Assembly: GCA_023014485.1 (NCBI GenBank)
Contig: JAJOZX010000938.1
Location: 304,001 to 368,000 of the forward strand
Direction: 5' to 3'
Length of the DNA stretch: 64,000 bases
From: Bathynomus jamesi
Lineage: Eukaryota > Arthropoda > Malacostraca > Isopoda > Cirolanidae
This document shows positions 45,060 through 53,559 of this stretch, piece by piece. A program made the translations under genes and the position numbers. The notes beneath the pieces are model-generated. The model made no database searches. It was not told the origin of the DNA and saw nothing but the letters and a program-made list of their open reading frames with translations. Every line of letters starts with the position of its first letter. The first letter of the stretch is position 1.

Positions 45060-45449
45060 ATGGATGCAAATACACTCCAGAGAGTGATGAAAAGTGACTG
45101 TTTCGCGCGTTCCAAATTTATCGGGGTTTTTGCAAACAATGAAATAATGAAGCCGCCTAGCACGAGAAACTGGCACGGGGCAATCGTTAACACCGACATT
45201 GCGGGTGGCGAGGGAATTGACTGGTTTGCGATTTATTTTAAAAATAAGAAAAGAATGTATTATTTCGATTCACTCGGGCTCCCCCCATGGCATGACTCGA
45301 CAATCGTAAATTTTATCGCGCAATTACGTTTGCCTGAGATAATTTGGGCCCCATATCAATTTCAAAGCTTTTACAGCGAAACATGTGGGCTATATTGTAT
45401 CTTGTTTCTCATACACATGTCGCGCGGGAAGGGATTTGTGAATTTTTAA
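45060..45449 (+). CDS. Adenovirus-type (C5) maturation protease with a changed catalytic His
   Basis: 129 codons, open. The family processes capsid and core proteins using His, Asp/Glu and Cys with a Gln for the oxyanion hole. Seen here: YYFDSLGLPP with Asp70, QSFYSETCGLYC with Gln102 and nucleophile Cys109. The block that normally reads G-x-H-W reads GIDWFAIYF, so the catalytic His is Asp54 (GAC where CAC is expected, a single base). The fold is probably intact but the enzyme is predicted inactive. It is the last gene of the right-hand capsid cluster, 1 base after the hexon stop. Confidence 0.82.
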   Translation: MDANTLQRVMKSDCFARSKFIGVFANNEIMKPPSTRNWHGAIVNTDIAGGEGIDWFAIYFKNKKRMYYFDSLGLPPWHDSTIVNFIAQLRLPEIIWAPYQFQSFYSETCGLYCILFLIHMSRGKGFVNF

Positions 45450-45621
45450 AAATTATTCGATTTGTGTGACACAAATATGAACGATAAATATGTATGCAGA
45501 CAAATAATAAAAAAATTCCCACATGTTGCAACCCCCTGTAATTTGTAAGCTCTATATTGTGTAAATCTGTATATACATTTGTAACAATTAAGAATTGGGC
45601 GCTGCCCCTTTTTGTACATAT

Positions 45622-45630
45622 TTAATAAAT
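45622..45630 (+). terminator. Poly(A) signal after the right-hand capsid cluster
   Basis: AATAAA occurs within TTTAATAAATG about 175 bases after the protease stop, with an earlier AATAAT near 45505. It would serve plus-strand transcripts and faces the minus-strand exon at 45674. Confidence 0.45.
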
Positions 45631-45673
45631 GAAAAAAATGTTGTGTTTTGTTAATATCCTAAAAAATACTTAC

Positions 45674-45826
45674 ATAATCTCTGCGACGACAGCGCATTCG
45701 GATGAGCGGTTGTGTGCCAGTACCATGACATCTGATTCACAGCGTGGTGTGGATAGCACTTCGTTCGCCACCCTTTCTCCAAAAGTTTTATAATCTCTTC
45801 TAACTCCGTTTCGCTCCTGTAAAATA
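45674..45826 (-). CDS. Internal exon B2 of the minus-strand spliced gene
   Basis: Read on the minus strand: acceptor TTATTTTACAG, then an open 153-base exon starting in phase 2 (ETELEEIIKLLEKGW near the start, then a His/Trp-rich part), and donor GTAAGT. In and out phases are equal. It is homologous to exon B1 at 48324-48467, and the intron sequence upstream (45834-45920) also matches 48520-48606, so the two arose by a local duplication. No family recognised. Confidence 0.5.
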
Positions 45827-45834
45827 AAGAGAAA

Positions 45835-46023
45835 ATTATTTTTAAAAACGAATGCACTTCTTAAAAGTTTAATGTTTCTGAAAACCTAGCTGTACAAGAA
45901 ATATAAACATACCATATATATATATATATATATACACACGGAAATAATGATGAAAGATGTAAAGAATAACTGAAAATGCTTTACAATTATGGCTTCTTTA
46001 TAAGATAACACCGATTGAAACGT

Positions 46024-46050
<27 letters not shown>
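45835..46050. repeat. Intron-like sequence and (TA)n tracts
   Basis: The segment 45834-45920 is repeated at 48520-48606. (TA)n lies at 45915-45935 and 46024-46050. No gene. Confidence 0.55.
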
Positions 46051-46054
<4 letters not shown>

Positions 46055-46086
46055 AATAAAACCACGAAGGAAAGGAAACACAGATG

Positions 46087-46126
46087 GTGCTCAAGCGCTT
46101 TCGTCTAATGACATCCTCAGGAACAC
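46087..46126 (-). ncRNA. Hammerhead ribozyme motif, left arm
   Basis: The exact complement of the right-arm motif at 48034-48073. Type-I layout: stem I GTGTTC/GAGCAC, core CTGAGGA, stem II GTC-ATTA-GAC, GAAA, very short self-complementary stem III GCGC, then TT. Such minimal hammerheads are known in Penelope-like elements and act best as dimers. Confidence 0.65.
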
Positions 46127-46716
46127 TGAAGTACATAAAGAATTACAGCCTATATATAGGTTACAGAAAGAGAAAAAAAAAATATATATATATATATATA
46201 TACAATAAACGGAGAAACGAAATTAAAGGATTGTGGAAGAGGGCACACAAATTTATAAGGAAAAACTATCGATTTTTAGCTCAAGATTAAAATTTGTTTC
46301 CAAACAATGTTATAGATAAAAAAAAAAAATAAAATAAAATAAAAATAAAATATATACTGTATATACAAATTTATACTGGAAATCTGCCCAAGTTTTAGCA
46401 CTCTGCTCTTTTTGTATATAAAAATTGAACAATTATCGATTTTTAGCACAAGATTAAAAGATTTGTTTCCAAACAATGTTATAGATAAAAAAATATATAT
46501 ATATATACAAATTTATACTGGAAATCTGCCCGGGTTTTAGCACTCTGCCCCTTTTTTTTGTATATAAAAATTGAATAATAAAAGTTATTATGGTGGCATA
46601 CAAATTTTACCAAAGATTTAGCGTTCTACCTTTCTTATCTAAATCTGTTCTGAAGGAATTCAAAACAACAGGATCGAGTTGAAAAAGACCTTTGCTTATG
46701 TTGAAGTTATTTGTTA

Positions 46717-47509
46717 GTGGAACAAGACAATTCAATCCCATATTTGGATGTGCGTGTACATAGGGAAAGCCCAGTTTTTAAGTTTAGTATCTATCGGGAA
46801 AAAAAAAAACAATTTGTCCTACGTACACTTTTACTCGGGACATGACACCCCCACTAAGAAGGCCATTTTCTCTTCAATGTTTCTCCGCGCCCTTAGGATC
46901 GCCAGTCCGGAATACATCGATGCCGAATTAGAAAAAATCAACGGTATTGGAAGTGATCTGTGTTATCCATCTGCGTTTATGGAATCTTGTCTCAACAAGG
47001 CAAAACGAACTTTCTATCGCGTCAATAATAACACTCGTACTTTGTCAAAAAATATTTTAGTACTTCCATTTTTCCCGGGCTTTTTAGGCATTGCTAATGT
47101 ATTTAAACTTTTGGATATTAATGTAGTATTTTCATATAACAATATTGTGAAAAATATCATAGTAAAAAATAGCCCTACCAATAATTCAGGCATTATCTAT
47201 AAAATTGGTTGTAAACAATGTGATTCCTTTTACATAGGTCAGACGGGAAAGGATTTGCACACACGTATAAAACAGCATCAATATTCCGTTAGAACAGGAC
47301 AATTGTCCAGTGCCATTTTTGTCCATTTGTCAGAGTTATCCCACTGTATTGATTGGAATAATGCTTCAGTTTTATTCCACTCTAGCAACATTGTTAATAG
47401 AAATATTCTTGAGTCTGCCATTATCCAACAAAAATTACTTCAACATAAGCAAAGGTCTTTTTCAACTCGATCCTGTTGTTTTGAATTCCTTCAGAACAGA
47501 TTTAGATAA
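46717..47509 (+). pseudogene. Penelope-like ORF, C-terminal part: RT thumb region and GIY-YIG endonuclease
   Basis: It starts inside the RT C-terminus (SIPYLDVRVHRESPVFKFS, then YRK). A run of A near 46799-46809 shifts the frame, and the ORF from 46748 carries the rest. The GIY-YIG domain is clear: GIIYKIGCKQCDSFYIGQTG, with the Arg of HTRIKQH and an Asn/Glu-containing NILESAIIQ block. The family nicks target DNA for insertion. The endonuclease part appears intact. The RT palm is lost, so the copy cannot move by itself. Confidence 0.83.
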
Positions 47510-47804
47510 GAAAGGTAGAACGCTAAATCTTTGGTGAAATTTGTATGCCACCCTAATAACTTTTATTTTTCAATTTTTATATACAAAAAAATAGGGCAGA
47601 GTGCTAAAACCCTGGCAGATTTCCAGTATAAATTTGTATATATATATATATATATTTTTTTTATGTATAACATCGTTTGGAAACAAATCTTTTAATCTTG
47701 TGCTAAAAATCGATAATTGTTCAATTTTTATATACAAAAAGAGCAGAGTGCTAAAACTTGGGCAGATTTCCAGTATAAATTTGTATATACAGTATATATT
47801 TTAT

Positions 47805-47837
<33 letters not shown>

Positions 47838-48033
47838 TTTTTTTTTATCTATAACATTGTTTGGAAACAAATCTTAATCTTGTGCTAAAAATCGATAGTT
47901 TTTCCTTATAAATTTGTGTGCCCCCTTCCACAATCCTTTAATTTCGTTTCTCCGTTTATTGTATATATATATATTTTTTTTTTTTTTCTCTTTCTGTAAC
48001 CTATATATAGGCTGTAATTCTTTATGTACTTCA

Positions 48034-48073
48034 GTGTTCCTGAGGATGTCATTAGACGAAAGCGCTTGAGCAC
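48034..48073 (+). ncRNA. Hammerhead ribozyme motif, right arm
   Basis: Stem I GTGTTC (48034-48039) pairs with GAGCAC (48068-48073). CTGAGGA is at 48040-48046, GUC/GAC stem II with an AUUA loop, then GAAA and a 4-base GCGC stem III. All conserved core bases are present. It faces outward with the ORF. Confidence 0.68.
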
Positions 48074-48145
48074 CATCTGTGTTTCCTTTCCTTCGTGGTT
48101 TTATTCATCATAAATATTTTTCACGTGTTACTTTCGTGAAACAAT

Positions 48146-48150
<5 letters not shown>

Positions 48151-48202
<52 letters not shown>

Positions 48203-48323
48203 TCATGAATAAGGCCAGGTTATATTATAAACGAGAAAAGAGCCGGTTAAATCAATGAGCATAATTTACCTTGTAGAAAAGTCTACCTACTTTAAAAATA
48301 CTATACGGGGTCAAAACACTCAC
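48151..48323. repeat. (TA)n tract and repeated intron-like segment
   Basis: (TA)n at 48151-48200, then CCAGGTTATATTATAAACGA and AATCAATGAGCATAATTTA, which recur in diverged form at 48690-48755. No gene. Confidence 0.55.
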
Positions 48324-48467
48324 ATTAGCTCGTCTGCAAATTCGGGATCGCTTGGCTGACTGTGATTCATTACTGTAACCTCTGCACCGCTGGGCGGACT
48401 GTTCGGCTAAGCACTCGTTCTCCTTTCGCCGAAAGTGTTTATAACACGGTCTAACTCCGTGGCGGTC
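48324..48467 (-). pseudogene. Internal exon B1 of the minus-strand spliced gene, with a stop
   Basis: Acceptor TTTTAATTACAG, a 144-base exon and donor GTGAGT on the minus strand. It starts TATELDRVINTFGERR in the phase set by exon A's donor, matching exon B2 (ACGGAGTTAGA is shared), but hits a TAG after about 20 codons. In and out phases are again equal, so skipping or repeating it keeps the frame. It is probably a decayed duplicate of B2. Confidence 0.45.
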
Positions 48468-49030
48468 CTGTAATTAAAATAATTGTCATGGATTTGAGGC
48501 GATTAAAAGTGATGGCTATAATTATTTTTAAAAACGAATGCACTTCATAAAAATTTAATATTTCTAAAAACCTAGCTGCACAAGAAATATAAACATACCA
48601 TATATACCATATATATAAATCGTGAATAAGGCATAAACTATTTTCAAAACGTGTTTGTAATGGGTCTTATAAAATCTAATTAATAGTAACTACCAGGTTA
48701 TAATTATAAATGAGGAAAGAGCCGATTAAATCAATGAGTATAATTTATCTGCACAATAGAACCGTATATCTCGACACTACCCAAACAACACACACACACC
48801 CAACATATATATATACATATATATATACACACACATTTAAATGTGGGAATATGCATTAAATAAAGGTCTGCGACAAGTTAACTGAACTGGGGTATAGAAG
48901 CGTGACGTGAAAGCTGCAAAGAGTACTACGTAACTAATTGAATAAATTCTAAAAAATGTAGACTTGAAAACAGTCAAGCTTCTCGATATCTCATCACTGT
49001 TTACGCTATATATATATATATATATATATA
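48468..49030. other. Intron-like stretch, no gene
   Basis: Repeats of the 45834-45920 segment (48520-48606), then AT-rich sequence with CA and TA microsatellites at 48785-48835 and (TA)n up to the next transposon at 49031. Confidence 0.5.
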
Positions 49031-50388
49031 GGGTGGGGCACGGGAATCAAGTGTTTTTTGAATAGCTAGTAATCGGCCATTAGGAATGGGAGGGGCGTGC
49101 GGTAGGTAGCATTCCATTCCTGGGTTCATAACATTTAACTTTAACTAACACTCACCTTTATCTTTCAGGTGCCATCATGGAGCAGTGGACGTTAGAACAC
49201 CGCATGTTCGCGTATGATCATTTTGTTAGGAGTGGCGAGTCAGTGACAGCAGTTCAGCGTGCGTTTCGCCGCAGATTCAACATTCATCGAAATGACTCTG
49301 TTCCCGCTCGTGACACAATCTTACGTTGGGTTAACAATCTTCGAACAGGAGGCTCAATAATGAAAACAAAACCGAAGGGGCCGCAACGCACTGTGCGTAC
49401 TCCAGAGAACGTTGAAAGGGTCAGACAAGCGATGTTGCAAAGCCCAGGCCGCTCTGCTCGGAGACATTCAGCTGCACTCGGAATCAGCAATCGTACTGTT
49501 AGACGGATTTTGCATGAAGAATTACATTTTCACCCATACAAGTTAGCGATGGTGCAGGAATTGAATGTAAACGATTGCCCCCAACGACTGAATTTTGCAC
49601 AGGAAATGCTTGCACTTTATGAGCAGAATGAAAACATGATGGTGGTAATGAGTGATGAAGCCCATTTCCACCTTAATGGGGCCGTCAACAATCAAAACTG
49701 TCGGTATTGGGCTGCTGAAAATCCGCGAAAACTCCATGAAAAACCGCTGCATAGCCCTAAGGTTACAGTTTGGTGCGCGGTGGGAAAGTTTGGCGTCATC
49801 GGTCCCTATTTCTTCGAACAAAATGGGGTTACCGTTACCATAACATCTGGGCGTTACATTGAGATGGTGAACACCTTTTTCATCCCTGAGTTACGAAGAA
49901 GGCGTATTGCTCGTCGACATTTGTGGTTTCAGCAAGATGGGGCCACGCCACACACCGCCAGAGCGTCAATGGCTGTTCTTCGCCCCTGTTTCCCAACCAT
50001 CTCATTTCGAGATTTGGTGACATTGCATGGCCCCCTCGGTCCCCTGACTTGTCCACATGTGACTTCTTTCTATGGGGGTACCTCAAGTCACGTGTCTACG
50101 AGGACAAGCCCCGTACATTAGATGCATTGAAGGAAGCGATCCGTCAACAAATCATCCAAATCAACAGAGACCTGCTGGGAAGAGTGGAGGCCAATTTTCG
50201 TAAACGCCTTCAACAATGCGTCGACGGCCAAGGACATCATATGCCAGATATAATTTTCGGTACATGATTATTATGACATGAAATGCTATGTTCTTACGAA
50301 TGTTGTTCTACCAATATATTTTCTTTACAAAAATAAATATCATTTTCCTGATTATTCCAAAAACACTTGGTTCCCGTGCCCCACCCTG
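49031..50388 (+). mobile_element. Mariner-type DNA transposon in the intron of the minus-strand gene
   Basis: Left end GGGTGGGGCACGGGAATCAA at 49031 and right end TTCCCGTGCCCCACCCTG at 50388, with TA flanks. The 1358-bp element carries one plus-strand transposase gene and lies between exons A and B1 of the putative minus-strand gene. Confidence 0.9.
49177..50267 (+). pseudogene. Mariner-type transposase, single frameshift
   Basis: ATG at 49177 (MEQWTLEHRMF). Two helix-turn-helix regions cover residues 1-115, then MSDEAHFHLNG (first Asp), VTVWCAVG and WFQQDGATPHTA (second Asp). A 1-base change near 49983 moves the reading to a second frame with SRFGDIAWPP, RSPDLSTCDFFLWG (third Asp) and a normal C-terminus ending at 50267. 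Apart from this single lesion the gene is complete, so it is younger than most others here. My count across the shift gives a DD41D-like spacing. Confidence 0.85.
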
Positions 50389-50501
50389 TATTTAAAAGGT
50401 AAATATAACTGGAAGGCCGCACAAATTAATTTCAAAGCCTTTAATATGACACCTCATCAGTGTTTACGAGATATATATATATATATATATAAGCTACTTA
50501 C
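50389..50501. other. Intron start with (TA)n
   Basis: Short AT-rich sequence with (TA)n between the mariner end and the donor of exon A (minus strand). Confidence 0.5.
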
Positions 50502-50668
50502 ATCTCAATTGAATTGATTGTGGATTCGCACAGTTCGTCACAATTTTCAGCAATGCTCTGAGACGAGAATAATTCATTCTGTCCGAAGGTGTTGAATAGA
50601 AAAAGTGTTATTTGCCCGTAAATATCGCTTTCTTCAATGAAGGCAGGGGAGTTATAGATTTCAGACAT
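50502..50668 (-). CDS. Small first exon A of the right fragment
   Basis: The ATG at 50668 (MSEIYNSPAF) is preferred over the ATG at 50731 because the latter lies inside the TATA box (CTATAAATGG); the TATA-to-ATG distance then equals that of exon A on the left (about 65 bases). The 167-base exon reads IEESDIYGQ, a hydrophobic LFLFNTF segment and SSQSIAENCDEL, then ends AT|GTAAGT in phase 2. It is homologous to 16966-17141 and 37193-37368. Downstream on the same strand are exons B1 and B2, which accept this phase. It faces the plus-strand capsid cluster. Confidence 0.6.
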
Positions 50669-50960
50669 GGCTTGTATGTACGCTGTTATGAACTGGGAGA
50701 GAAACTGGTTCTGAATAACGAAACACCCCATTTATAGAGGCTAAATTACCAACCCACAAACGTGATTTAACTGCCTATTGGTTTACGGATAATGCTTTTT
50801 CGTCCAATCCGAGAGCAACGCTCCCTTTGCACGAGCAATAAATGGGAGGAGCTACGAAAGGTAGGCGGGGTTTAGCTATAGACATCTTCAGACCGAGCTC
50901 ATTCAGGTATACCGCGCGGTGATTGGCAGACCGCCAACAGGTCTGGGTGGGGCATCAGAC
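50669..50960 (-). promoter_or_regulatory. Core promoter of right-fragment exon A
   Basis: On the minus strand: CCCCGCC, GATTGG and CCAATAGG (CCAAT boxes in both orientations), TTTGTGGGTTGGT, then CTATAAATGGGG as TATA box ending about 65 bases before the ATG at 50668. The block order matches the left promoter. Confidence 0.6.
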
Positions 50961-51263
50961 ACGTTTGTTGGTAAAACCAGTTCATTCAAGTATGCCGGAA
51001 TTTCGAAAAGTTTTTTTTATATTTACATTTGCTCTCAGAGACACCTGCATATTGTGCGAGAATGGTGCTTTGTCTGGCATTAACGCAATCATATTCGGCG
51101 AAAGGTGGGCACTCCTTACGGTCATATTTAGGTCATATGGACACTTTACAGAATAGGAAATGAACGTGAAGGCTTAATGTCTTTCTAAAAATATTAACAA
51201 ATCAATTCAATTCAGCTTTTCGGAAAATCATTGTTATGCTTTGTTCGAATGGTTAAAAGTAAA

Positions 51264-51295
<32 letters not shown>

Positions 51296-51339
51296 TATTC
51301 AGCTGCATACATATATCCCCATTGTATGGAATAATAAAC
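50961..51339. other. No gene recognised
   Basis: Mixed-composition sequence upstream of the exon A promoter with a (TA)n/(TG)n microsatellite at 51265-51297. Short ORFs here look random. Confidence 0.5.
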
Positions 51340-52110
51340 ACTGTAATCCTCAGCCTTCTAAGCCAACTGACTGTTAAGCCAACTGGTTCTGGCTGATTAA
51401 TAAATGCCTTAATTAAATGATTATTTCTATCTGGTAGCTCAACCCTGTAAGTCAGATGACAGAAGACTATATGCTTTAATTAAATTAATTATTGCTATCA
51501 GCTTTCTAAGACAGATGACGGAGGAATAATAATGAATGTACTTCTCAGCCTTCTAAGCCAACTGACTGTTAAGCCAACTGGCTCTGGCTGATTAATAAAT
51601 TAAATACATGGCGCTATCTGGCAACTCAGCCAACTGGCGATTAGAGGTCTATAAAAGAGCGGGAGGCGGACGACGGAGTCATATGAGCTCGGCTCCCAAC
51701 CGAGCAAGGACCACATTGGGTGGTGAAGAAACCCCTTCCCTCCCATAGAGGCCTCTTAAGTTAGGTATGCCCCTTTGTGGGGTTCAGCTTGGGGGAGAAC
51801 TCCGCCTCCAAGTTGCATACCCCTTGCAATCCCATTTTGGGGTTGGTAACAAAGGTCGGTACTCCCCTTTGGGGTGATCAACTTGGGGGATAACTCCAGG
51901 TTGCATACCCCTTGCACTCCCATTTCGGGGCTGGCAACGAGGGGGAAGGGCTTAGCAACAAAGGGGGTGGGGTGGCACTCTTGAAACAAAGGGGGGTGGG
52001 TGGCACTCTTGCAACAAAGGGGGTAGGGTGGCACTCTTGCAACATTACGTAATATTATGCAATTGCAGCTTGCACTCATACATTTGGAGGCTATACTACT
52101 GACGTGTCCG
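51340..52110 (+). repeat. G-rich repeat region with TATA box (inverted relative to 10951-11400)
   Basis: Two units of TTCTAAGCCAACTGACTGTT with GGCTGATTAATAAAT about 190 bases apart, then TCTATAAAAGAGCGGGAGG at 51649 (TATA box), then G-rich units based on ATACCCCTTGCA-x-TCCCATTT and GGGGTGGCACTCTTGCAACA (51760-52050). The reverse complement of most blocks is found at 10951-11400 and 31149-31598. Confidence 0.7.
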
Positions 52111-52793
52111 TGACGAAGTCATTGCGTGTGTTCAGACGTGAAACCGGTGCCATTAACTATGTACTTGAAACGACTTGTAGACAAGCAACCTCTGGTAAAC
52201 GTAATGTTGTTTATTTAAGTGTTGAGGAGATGAATAGAGTCTTCGTGATAGTTGAGAAGTAGGGTGAGGCTCGTTATAAAATACTTGCAGGTGTAGGTAC
52301 AAGAAGAGAGCAGATTAGTGATACCCTCTTATATGCCATTGTTTGTACTTTGTGTATAAATAACGATCAGCCATGCATTGATATACGATTGATGTGGAAG
52401 AATGCATCTGATAAAAACGTTCTTGTCCCCACGCGAAACCGCTTCATCCTCGACAGAATGTTTGAAATCGTTGGTTTCCACAAACTAAAACCTATATTAG
52501 ACGAATGTGTTACGGATATGGTTTAGTTTGATACGGTTTGTGAATACCCATACACCGCTCTGTTCGACGGGTATATCGAATGTAGGAATGAACATGGCGA
52601 GAATGGTGTACAGCTGGATACTTATTTAAATGGTTTAGATTCTTCGAAATATCATGAACTTCGGTACAAAGAACTTGAGCGGTACAGGGCAGAGCTCGCC
52701 TATTCTGTTCATCCTGAAGAGTTGTATCTTTATATAATGCGGTGCTGTCGTTACGATTTAGAAGATTATTTCAACTCCCGCTATACGTTGTGA
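52102..52793 (+). pseudogene. Unrecognised ORF with two in-frame TAG stops
   Basis: One frame is open for about 230 codons except for TAG at 52261-52263 and 52525-52527, ending at a TGA at 52791-52793. Visible blocks: SVTKSLRVFRRETGAINYVL, KILAGVGTRREQISDTLLYA, IRLMWKNASDKNVLVPTRNR and a Tyr/Glu-rich end (ELERYRAELAYSVHPEELYL). I recognise no family; it is not a visible polymerase, ATPase or capsid protein. It sits between two copies of the G-rich repeat, so it may belong to the same element as the exon A gene. Confidence 0.45.
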
Positions 52794-53145
52794 AGAAGAA
52801 TTCACGATTGAAAAGCTCGGATCGGTAAGAAAAAACCCTCGATTGGAAAGGAGTCTTTATAAACTTGAATTTAATAACGATATTGTGGCTAACGACGCCC
52901 TCTTTGTGCGTGCTTTTGATTGTATTCTGTCCGTGTTTAAAGACAATTTTCCCACCAATTGTAAGGTGGGCACAAAAATAGTATTGAACGATATGAAGGC
53001 CCTTTACATCGACTATAGACACCTGCACACCTTGAGTGGTGAAATAATGCTAAATCGTATTTATTGTATAGTACAAAGCAACATTGATGGAACTGTAGAC
53101 TCCATCACGTGCGAGTTTAGTATTTCAGTTAAGTATTTTAGTTAA
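52794..53145 (+). CDS. Unrecognised ORF downstream of 52102-52793
   Basis: The frame from EEEFTIEKLGSVRKNPRLER runs to a TAA at 53143-53145, about 115 codons. It contains IVANDALFVRAFDCILSVFK and IDYRHLHTLSGEIMLNRIY. It overlaps the previous stop by frame change and lacks an early ATG (a TTG at 52843 is the first candidate), so it could be the continuation of the previous ORF after a frameshift. No similarity recognised. Confidence 0.4.
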
Positions 53146-53164
53146 GTATTTTAGTATTTTAGTT

Positions 53165-53270
53165 AAGCGCCTCCCCTGGGGAAGGGGGTTGGCACTGGCA
53201 CTCATATGATCAACATTGCAATTGCATATGCATTCGTCCATTTTGCGGCCATGCTACTTTGGAGTTATAC
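53165..53270 (+). repeat. Short third copy of the G-rich repeat end
   Basis: TTGCAATTGCATATGCATTC followed by GTCCATTTTGCGGCCATGCTAC matches, in reverse complement, the block next to the penton relics (10965-11015), and is in the same orientation as 52040-52095. It closes the segment holding the unrecognised ORFs. Confidence 0.65.
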
Positions 53271-53559
53271 TCATTTTTTTTATTTGCTTAAATTTTCCAA
53301 ACGAACGGTAAACTTTTCATAACTATCTGATGCATTGTACAGAACATAAGGACAAATATCGTATTTACTCGCGTATAATGCGCGTCTCGTTCGATCCCGG
53401 TGCTGGTATCTTTGTGGAGTCTAGACCAGTGGTGGCGAATCTTTTTTGCTGGCGGGTCATTTTTGTTACTTTTGATTAAAAAAAAAAAAAAATTGGGTCA
53501 CAATAATTTATTTACTTACTATTTTTAATGAGAAACTTGTTGGATTTTAGCTGCTAATG

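Larger units (their letters stand above)
46051..48150 (+). mobile_element. 5'-truncated Penelope-like element with an inverted copy of its 3' end
   Basis: The right side has the C-terminal part of a Penelope-like ORF and its 3' region. The left side (46051-46707) is the reverse complement of 47437-48110, including the last 23 codons of the ORF. Each arm holds two diverged copies of a block with TTTGTTTCCAAACAATGTTATAGAT and GGAAATCTGCCC-x-x-GTTTTAGCACTCTGC, and a hammerhead near its outer end. (TA)n flanks both sides. The reverse transcriptase catalytic motifs are absent. Confidence 0.85.

Noticed and set aside
37193..50960. Live integrated virus
   Set aside because: No PolB is visible, the ATPase P-loop is changed, the protease lacks its His, and integrase and hexon are frameshifted. 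It is a decayed endogenous element.
50923..51156. 77-codon plus-strand ORF upstream of the exon A promoter
   Set aside because: No start context, similarity or second copy. It overlaps the promoter of the opposite-strand exon and looks random.
43126..52527. Idea that in-frame TAG codons in the Polinton genes mean stop-codon reassignment or readthrough
   Set aside because: TAG does interrupt PX, hexon and the unknown ORF, but the penton has TAA, the left hexon and the ATPase have TGA, and several genes are frameshifted. Ordinary decay explains all of it.
52102..53145. PolB or primase fragment of the Polinton
   Set aside because: I see no polymerase motif (DTDS-type, SLYPS-type or exonuclease blocks) in any frame, so I left it unassigned.
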